Shown piece after piece: positions 59,221 to 64,000 of a stretch of DNA of 64,000 nt (the first letter of the stretch is position 1; each line of letters starts with the position of its first letter). The translations under genes were made by a program, and so were the position numbers. The notes below the pieces were generated by a model. It had not been told where the DNA came from. It saw nothing but the letters and a program-made list of their open reading frames with translations, and did not search any database. Source of the stretch: Caldimonas thermodepolymerans. Lineage in GTDB: Bacteria; Pseudomonadota; Gammaproteobacteria; Burkholderiales; Burkholderiaceae_C. The DNA lies in NCBI RefSeq assembly GCF_015476235.1, contig NZ_CP064338.1, positions 1,674,001 to 1,738,000 on the forward strand. The letters run 5' to 3'.

Positions 59221-59610
59221 CTATGTTGACGTGTGGCTGAGGGTGTATGCCGCGCGGGCCATCGCGTCGATCAGCGCCGCGGTCTCGCCGACGGCGGGCG
59301 TGAGCTGCCAGCGCACCTGCGGGTGGCGCCCGGCGAGCTGGGCGAGCAGCGCGGGCAGGTCCTTGCGCACGTGGCCCCCGGCACCGAGGAACAGCGGCAC
59401 CACGCTGACGACGCTGCAGCCGGCTGCGGCCAGCCGGTCGCCGGCTTGCGCCAGGTCCGGCGCCATGAACTCCAGGAACGCCAGTTCCACCGCCGCCTGC
59501 GGCGCCAGCGCACGCAACCGCTCGGCGGTCGCCTCGAAGGGCCGCGCCCACTGCGGGTCGCGCGCACCGTGGGCGAACAGCAGGATGCCGAGGCGGTGCG
59601 GGGCGCTCAT
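59221..59610 (-). CDS. CbiX/SirB-type sirohydrochlorin chelatase (short form)
   Basis: A 129-aa single-domain chelatase. The metal-binding His is in ILLFAHGARDPQW, and the second His lies in VVPLFLGAGGHVRKD. CbiX-short/SirB inserts Fe2+ (or Co2+) into sirohydrochlorin, giving siroheme for sulfite and nitrite reductases. It fits the sulfur theme of the cysB gene 43 bp downstream. Its ATG lies within the lptG stop codon (ATGA), an odd coupling with a lipopolysaccharide exporter gene. Confidence 0.85.
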   Translation of the reverse strand: MSAPHRLGILLFAHGARDPQWARPFEATAERLRALAPQAAVELAFLEFMAPDLAQAGDRLAAAGCSVVSVVPLFLGAGGHVRKDLPALLAQLAGRHPQVRWQLTPAVGETAALIDAMARAAYTLSHTST

Positions 59611-60731
59611 CGGTTGCGTACCAGCCAGTTGAAGGCCAGCAGCGACAGCACCAGGTAGACCGCGCTGGGCGTGGCCGCGGCGATCCAGGGCGTCCAGTTC
59701 TGCAGCAGCCCGATGTGGCCGAACACGTTGTTCAGCAGCACGAAGCTGATGCCCAGCATGATGCCGCCGAACACCTTCAGGCTGATGCCGCCGGAGCGCC
59801 CGTGCAGGTAGGCGAACGGCAGCGCCAGCGCCACCATCACCAGGCAGGCCAGGGGGTAGAGCGCCTTGCGCCAGAACTGCAGCTCGTAGCGCTGCGGCGA
59901 CTGCTCGTTGTCGGCCAGGTGCGAGGCGTAGCGGTACAGGTCGATGGTGGACATGGTCTGGGGGGGTTGCACGGCCGCGGCCACCACCGAGGGCGACAGC
60001 GAGCTGGGCCAGTCGTAGATCGCGTAGACCTCGTCCACCAGTTCCAGCTCGCCGGGGCGCACGTCGGGGCCGGTCACCGGCTGCCAGTGGCTGCGCCGCA
60101 GCTCCTCGAGCCGCCACACCGGCCCGGGCATGATCTTGGCGCGCGGCGCGCTCATCCAGGACACCAGCCGGCCTTCGCCGTCGAATTCGTAGATGTGGAC
60201 GTCGCGCAGGTCGCCGTCGGCCGAGATCGCGGTGAGCTGGATCGAGTAGCTGCGCTCGCCCTCCGGCGTGACGCGGTGGTCCTTCAGCCAGGCGCTGGCC
60301 TGTCCGAACGACGCGCTGCCGCGCGACTGGGCGCGTGCGGCCTCGGCGTGCTTGTCGCTCCACGGCGCGAGGTAGTCGCCGACCACGTAGGTCAGCACCG
60401 CGAACCCCATGCCCAGCCCCATCAGCAGTGCCAGCGCCGATCCCGGCCCCAGCCCGCTGGTGCGCAGGATCGTGAATTCCGACGACTGTGCCAGCCGCGC
60501 CATCGCGTAGATGGTGCCGATCAGCACCGCGATCGGCAGCAGCTCGTACAGGCGCCCGGGCATCTGCAGCAGGCAGTACAGCACCGCCGAACCGAGCGCA
60601 TAGCCGCGCCGGCCGACCTTCTCCAGCTCGTCGATGAACTCGATGAAGAAGAACAGCGCGAGGAACGCCACCGTGACGAAGGCCACGGCGGTCAGCACGT
60701 CGGTGTAGATCAGTCTGCGGACGGTTTTCAT
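59607..60731 (-). CDS. lptG: LPS export ABC transporter permease LptG
   Basis: A 374-aa YjgP/YjgQ-family protein with six transmembrane helices: three at the start (VLTAVAFVTVAFLALFFFIEF) and three at the end (LACLVMVALALPFAYLHGRSGG). A periplasmic beta-jellyroll domain lies between (about 100-270). With LptF and the ATPase LptB it extracts LPS from the inner membrane and pushes it along the LptC-A-D bridge. It follows lptF by 10 bp and its stop overlaps the sirohydrochlorin chelatase start. Confidence 0.93.
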   Translation of the reverse strand: MKTVRRLIYTDVLTAVAFVTVAFLALFFFIEFIDELEKVGRRGYALGSAVLYCLLQMPGRLYELLPIAVLIGTIYAMARLAQSSEFTILRTSGLGPGSALALLMGLGMGFAVLTYVVGDYLAPWSDKHAEAARAQSRGSASFGQASAWLKDHRVTPEGERSYSIQLTAISADGDLRDVHIYEFDGEGRLVSWMSAPRAKIMPGPVWRLEELRRSHWQPVTGPDVRPGELELVDEVYAIYDWPSSLSPSVVAAAVQPPQTMSTIDLYRYASHLADNEQSPQRYELQFWRKALYPLACLVMVALALPFAYLHGRSGGISLKVFGGIMLGISFVLLNNVFGHIGLLQNWTPWIAAATPSAVYLVLSLLAFNWLVRNR

Positions 60732-60741
60732 GGCGATGCCG

Positions 60742-61842
60742 TCATGCCGCCGCGGTGCGCGGCCGGCCCAGGCCGAACAGTCCGGCGACGCCCCGTTCGC
60801 GCCAGCGCAGCACCAGCCAGCCGGCCAGGGCCGCGCCGCCGTGCACCAGCAGCAGGGCCTTGAGCGGGGTGAGCTTGCCGCCGGCCACCCAGCCCTGGGT
60901 GAGGTTCAGCAGGTTGAAGTAGACGATGAAGGTCAGCAGCGCGAACAGCAGGTTCCAGCTGCCTCCGCGCCGCGGGTTGGACGCCGACAGGCCGACGCCC
61001 AGCACCAGCAGGTTGAAGGCCGTCAGCGGCAGGCCGATGCGCCACACCAGTTCGCCCAGGTTCCGCGCGCTCGGGTGGCGCCACAGCTCCAGCGACGAGC
61101 GCGCCTTGGGTGGCAGGTTCTCGTTGCGTGCCACGGCCTTCTCGCCGGCCAGGATGCGGAAGGTCTCGAACTGCGCGATGTTCTTCTCGTCGGTCTCGAA
61201 GTCGCGGTCCACGCGCTGGCCCTGGCTCAGCACCAGGAAGCGGTCCTCGCCCTCGAGCTCGATGCGTCCCGTGGTGGCCGAGGTCACCGCCTCGCGGTTG
61301 TCGGCGCGGATCAGCACGAACACGTTGCGCCCGGTGCGCCCGTCCTCGGTGTTGCGCTCGATGAAGAACACCCGGTTGCCGTCGCGCGAGGACTGGAACT
61401 GCCCCGGCGCGACGCGCGACAGGTCGGAGCGTCGCTCGTACAGGTCGCGCAGGTCCGCGTTGCGCTGGTTGGCCCAGGGCCAGACCAGCAGCGCCAGCAC
61501 CGCGATCACCGCCAGCACCGGCGCGGCCAGGCGCAGCACCGGGCGCAGGAAGCGGCCGAGCGGCACGCCGCTGGCGAACCAGATCGTCATCTCGCTGTCG
61601 CGGTACATGCGCGACAGGCAGCTGACCACGGCGACGAACAGCGACAGGCTCAGCAGGGTGGGCAGGTGACCGAGCACCGTGTAGCCCATGGCCAGCACCA
61701 CGTGCTGCGGCGCGATCGAGCCGCTGGCGGCCTGGCCCAGCGTGCGGATCAGCATCATCGTCAGCACGATGGTCAGCAAGACCACCAGCGTCGCACCGAA
61801 ACTGCGCGCCAGCTCTCGACGGACGGAGGAATCGAATAACAT
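60742..61842 (-). CDS. lptF: LPS export ABC transporter permease LptF
   Basis: A 366-aa partner of LptG with the same six-helix plus periplasmic domain plan. It begins MLFDSSVRRELARSFGATL, with GYTVLGHLPTLLSLSLFVAVVSCLSRMYRDSEM covering the second helix and coupling region (RDSEMTIW). The periplasmic part has RRSDLSRVAPGQFQSSRDG and the end helices include LPLTAFNLLVLGVGLSAS. It is divergent from pepA across a gap of only 26 bp or less. Confidence 0.93.
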   Translation of the reverse strand: MLFDSSVRRELARSFGATLVVLLTIVLTMMLIRTLGQAASGSIAPQHVVLAMGYTVLGHLPTLLSLSLFVAVVSCLSRMYRDSEMTIWFASGVPLGRFLRPVLRLAAPVLAVIAVLALLVWPWANQRNADLRDLYERRSDLSRVAPGQFQSSRDGNRVFFIERNTEDGRTGRNVFVLIRADNREAVTSATTGRIELEGEDRFLVLSQGQRVDRDFETDEKNIAQFETFRILAGEKAVARNENLPPKARSSLELWRHPSARNLGELVWRIGLPLTAFNLLVLGVGLSASNPRRGGSWNLLFALLTFIVYFNLLNLTQGWVAGGKLTPLKALLLVHGGAALAGWLVLRWRERGVAGLFGLGRPRTAAA

Positions 61843-61868
61843 CGATGAATTCAGGTCAACGCGACATT

Positions 61869-63329
61869 ATGGACTTCAGATTTCTCTCCCTGCCTGCTGC
61901 GGGCCTTGCCGACATCGCAGCCGACGCGCTGGTCGTGGTGGTCGCCGGTGACGTCAAGAAGCAACGCCTGGACGGTGCACTGGCTGCCCTGCTCAAGGAG
62001 GCCGTCGCGCAAGGCGATTTCGAGTCGAAACCCGGCCGCGTGCTGTGCCTGCACCGCCCGCAGGGCGTGCGCGCGCCGCGCCTGGTGTTCGCCGCTGCGG
62101 CCGATGCCAGTCCCAAGGCCTTCAGGAAGGCGGCGGCCGATGCGGTCAACGCGCTCAAGAGCGGCGGCACCCGCCATGCCGCCTTCGCCGCGGCCACCCC
62201 GGAGGGGCTGACGCCCGGGCATGCCGAGGCGCTGGTCACGGCGGTGTCGGAGGCGCTGTACGTCTACCGCCACACCAAGCCGAGCGCCCCGCCGGCGCCG
62301 CGCCTGAACAAGGTGTCCCTGGTGGGGGACAAGGCCGAGGCCAAGGCGCTGCAGCAGGGGCTGGCACGCGGCCAGGCCATCGCCGCCGGGGTCACGCTGG
62401 CGCGCGAGTGCGCGAACCGGCCGGCCAACCACGCCACGCCGACCTTCCTCGCCGAGCAGGCGAAGCAGCTGGCCAGGCAGTTCGGCCTGCGCGTCGAGGT
62501 GTACGACCGCAAGGGGGTCGAGAAGATCGGCATGGGCGCCTTCCTCGCGGTGGCGCAGGGCTCCGAGCAGCCGCTGCGCTTCATCGTGCTGCGCTACGAG
62601 GGGGCGGGCAAGACCAAGGCGCCGACCGTGCTGGTGGGCAAGGGCATCACCTTCGACACCGGCGGTATCTCGCTCAAGCCGGCCGCCGAGATGGACGAGA
62701 TGAAGTTCGACATGGGCGGGGCGGCCAGCGTGCTGGGCACCTTCCGCGCCATTGCCGAGCTCAAGCCGCGCATCAACCTGGTCGGCCTGATCCCGGCGTG
62801 CGAGAACATGCCCGACGGCCGCTCGGTCAAGCCGGGCGACGTGGTCACCAGCCTGTCGGGCCAGACCATCGAGATCCTCAACACCGACGCCGAGGGGCGC
62901 CTGATCCTCTGCGACGCGCTGACCTATGCCGAGCGCTTCAAACCGGCCGCCGTGATCGACATCGCGACGTTGACCGGCGCCTGCGTGATCGCGCTGGGCC
63001 ATCACCGCTCGGGCCTGTTCACTGCCGACGACGAGCTGGCGCACGCGCTGAGCGAGTCGGGCCAGCAGGCGCTCGATCCGTGCTGGCGCATGCCGCTGGA
63101 CGAGGAGTACGACGAGGCGCTCAAGAGCAACTTCGCCGACGTCGGCAACGTGGGCGGGCGCGCCGGCGGCGCGATCACCGCGGCGATGTTCCTGCGCCGC
63201 TTCGCCGGCAAGTACCGCTGGGCCCACCTGGACATCGCCGGCACGGCCTGGAAGAGCGGGGCCGCCAAGGGCGCCACCGGTCGCCCGGTGCCCCTGCTGA
63301 CCCACTTCCTGCTGCGCCAGTCCAGCTGA
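61869..63329 (+). CDS. pepA: Cytosol (leucyl) aminopeptidase PepA
   Basis: A 486-aa M17 aminopeptidase. The C-terminal catalytic domain has metal and active-site segments VGKGITFDTGGISLKP, MDEMKFDMGGAASV and NTDAEGRLILCDAL, and the later ATLTGACVIALG. PepA is a hexameric Zn/Mn enzyme trimming N-terminal residues, and in E. coli it also binds DNA. The ATG at 61869 (MDFRFLSL) gives the family-typical N-terminus; the ATG at 61845 would leave two bases between it and lptF. The lptFG/pepA-holC order is a known proteobacterial arrangement. Confidence 0.95.
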   Translation: MDFRFLSLPAAGLADIAADALVVVVAGDVKKQRLDGALAALLKEAVAQGDFESKPGRVLCLHRPQGVRAPRLVFAAAADASPKAFRKAAADAVNALKSGGTRHAAFAAATPEGLTPGHAEALVTAVSEALYVYRHTKPSAPPAPRLNKVSLVGDKAEAKALQQGLARGQAIAAGVTLARECANRPANHATPTFLAEQAKQLARQFGLRVEVYDRKGVEKIGMGAFLAVAQGSEQPLRFIVLRYEGAGKTKAPTVLVGKGITFDTGGISLKPAAEMDEMKFDMGGAASVLGTFRAIAELKPRINLVGLIPACENMPDGRSVKPGDVVTSLSGQTIEILNTDAEGRLILCDALTYAERFKPAAVIDIATLTGACVIALGHHRSGLFTADDELAHALSESGQQALDPCWRMPLDEEYDEALKSNFADVGNVGGRAGGAITAAMFLRRFAGKYRWAHLDIAGTAWKSGAAKGATGRPVPLLTHFLLRQSS

Positions 63330-63343
63330 AGGAGCGTGCCCGG

Positions 63344-63775
63344 GTGACCGAGATCGCCTTCCACTTCAACGTGCCGGACAAGCTCGGCTACGCCTGCCGC
63401 CTGCTGCGCAAGGCGTACCGCAGCGCGGCGGAAGTCGGCGTGCTCGGTCCGGCACCGTTGCTGGCCGAACTCGACCGGGCGCTGTGGAGTTTCGACCAGC
63501 TCGAGTTCATTCCGCACGCCTCGACGAAGCAGTCCGGCGGCGTGGTCGGCCGCTACACGCGGGTCTGGCTGGCGCCTTCGGCGGCCGACGTGCCGCACCA
63601 CGGCGTGCTGGTGAACCTGGGCGACGAGGTGCCCGAAGGCTTCGAGCGCTTCGCGCGGCTCATCGAGATCGTCTCCACCGACGAACGGGACCGCCAGGCC
63701 GCGCGACGCCGCTGGCGCCACTACGGGGATCGCGGCTACACGATCCAGCGACACGAGGTGGGGGCGGCGTCATGA
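63344..63775 (+). CDS. holC: DNA polymerase III subunit chi
   Basis: A 143-aa HolC: EIAFHFNVPDKLGYACRLLRK at the start, LLAELDRALWSFDQLEFIPH, and the late LVNLGDEVPEGFERFARLIEIV with the chi-type RRRWRHYGDRGYTIQRH. Chi links the clamp loader to SSB. GTG at 63344 is used with AAGGAG at 63329-63334. It is 14 bp after pepA. Its stop overlaps an ATG (ATGA) of a 13-codon ORF. Confidence 0.93.
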   Translation: MTEIAFHFNVPDKLGYACRLLRKAYRSAAEVGVLGPAPLLAELDRALWSFDQLEFIPHASTKQSGGVVGRYTRVWLAPSAADVPHHGVLVNLGDEVPEGFERFARLIEIVSTDERDRQAARRRWRHYGDRGYTIQRHEVGAAS

Positions 63776-63813
63776 ATCGGCCGATGCTGTCGGACAGGAG
63801 GGGGGGGCGATGA
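63772..63813 (+). CDS. 13-codon linker ORF between holC and the next gene
   Basis: ATG at 63772 overlaps the holC stop (ATGA). The frame MNRPMLSDRRGGR ends in a TGA at 63811-63813 that overlaps the next ATG at 63810 (ATGA again). It contains AGGAGGGGGGG, the ribosome-binding site of the next gene. It may be a coupling device rather than a functional peptide. Confidence 0.35.
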   Translation: MNRPMLSDRRGGR

Positions 63814-64000
63814 ACGCGGGCAGACCCGTGCCGCCCCGGCATGTGCCCACCCTCACCGAGGTGGTGCAGCCTGGTCCGGATCAGGGCGCGGCGCCGGCCG
63901 CGCCCGCACCGCAGCCGCAACCTGCGCTGCAAGCCGAGCCGCAACCGGCGGTCGCGCCGTTGTTGGAAGGGCCGCCCAAGCCACCGGCCTTCCTGCTTGC
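63810..64000 (+). CDS. Hypothetical protein, 5' part (runs off the window)
   Basis: The open frame from ATG 63810, preceded by AGGAGGGGGGG, continues to the window end. It encodes MNAGRPVPPRHVPTLTEVVQ followed by a Pro/Ala/Gln-rich stretch. The VPTLTEVV motif after a Pro-rich start is common in small proteins encoded next to holC in Burkholderiales, but I cannot name a function from 63 residues. Confidence 0.6.
   Translation, partial: MNAGRPVPPRHVPTLTEVVQPGPDQGAAPAAPAPQPQPALQAEPQPAVAPLLEGPPKPPAFLL

Overview
The window is a GC-rich, gene-dense piece of bacterial chromosome whose third codon positions are nearly all G or C. Protein types and gene order (rpoS-rlmD, carA-carB-greA-DUF4149, yhbY/rlmE-ftsH-folP-glmM-pstSCAB-phoU-phoBR, trxA-rho-rpmE2, lptFG/pepA-holC) fit a betaproteobacterium of the order Burkholderiales. 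A member of the Rubrivivax/Caldimonas/Schlegelella-type lineages is a guess from composition only. I see no phage, insertion sequence, plasmid gene or CRISPR array, so this looks like core genome with a few accessory patches.

Layout. 1-5.8 kb: the 3' end of rpoS, the 23S rRNA methylase gene rlmD, a Bax-inhibitor-like membrane protein, a GlcG/HbpS-type protein, a Fur-controlled iron operon (bfd, an unannotated 28-codon membrane peptide, hemP), an ICMT-like methyltransferase and bacterioferritin. 5.8-16.7 kb: housekeeping genes carAB, greA, yhbY, rlmE, ftsH, folP and glmM. 16.8-23.5 kb: a complete phosphate regulon (Pho box, pstSCAB, phoU, phoB, phoR). 23.5-26.5 kb: a MATE transporter and a GT-C-like membrane protein. 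26.6-28.9 kb: rpmE2, rho and trxA.

29-35 kb encodes an AddAB-type recombination helicase-nuclease. It is followed by a three-domain pseudokinase-HDOD-GAF protein, a tandem universal stress protein and a YbaL/KefB-type antiporter. 40.2-42.3 kb is a patch of small unknown genes plus a PagL-like lipid A deacylase and a bacterial SET-domain protein. 42.3-48.2 kb, on the minus strand, holds AsmA, a SemiSWEET-like protein, Ku and LigD (non-homologous end joining). 48.3-58.2 kb has tRNA-Arg(UCU), a YfcG-type GST, an unknown protein, a run of acyl-CoA/phosphotransferase/CRP/phosphatase/enoyl-CoA hydratase genes, a short FimV-like protein and a PLP aminotransferase. 58.2-64 kb has cysB, a sirohydrochlorin chelatase coupled to lptG, lptF, pepA, holC and the start of an unknown gene.

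Two complete double-strand-break systems (AddAB for homologous processing, Ku/LigD for end joining) lie about 10 kb apart. Iron handling (bfr store, bfd release, hemP uptake) sits within 2 kb, and phosphate transport and sensing form one continuous transcription unit. No clearly novel multi-gene system is evident. The best leads are small or regulatory: the 28-aa peptide, a 13-codon linker ORF after holC, palindromes abutting the rlmD and cysB start codons, a shared divergent -10 between yhbY and rlmE, and the degenerate kinase fused to HDOD.
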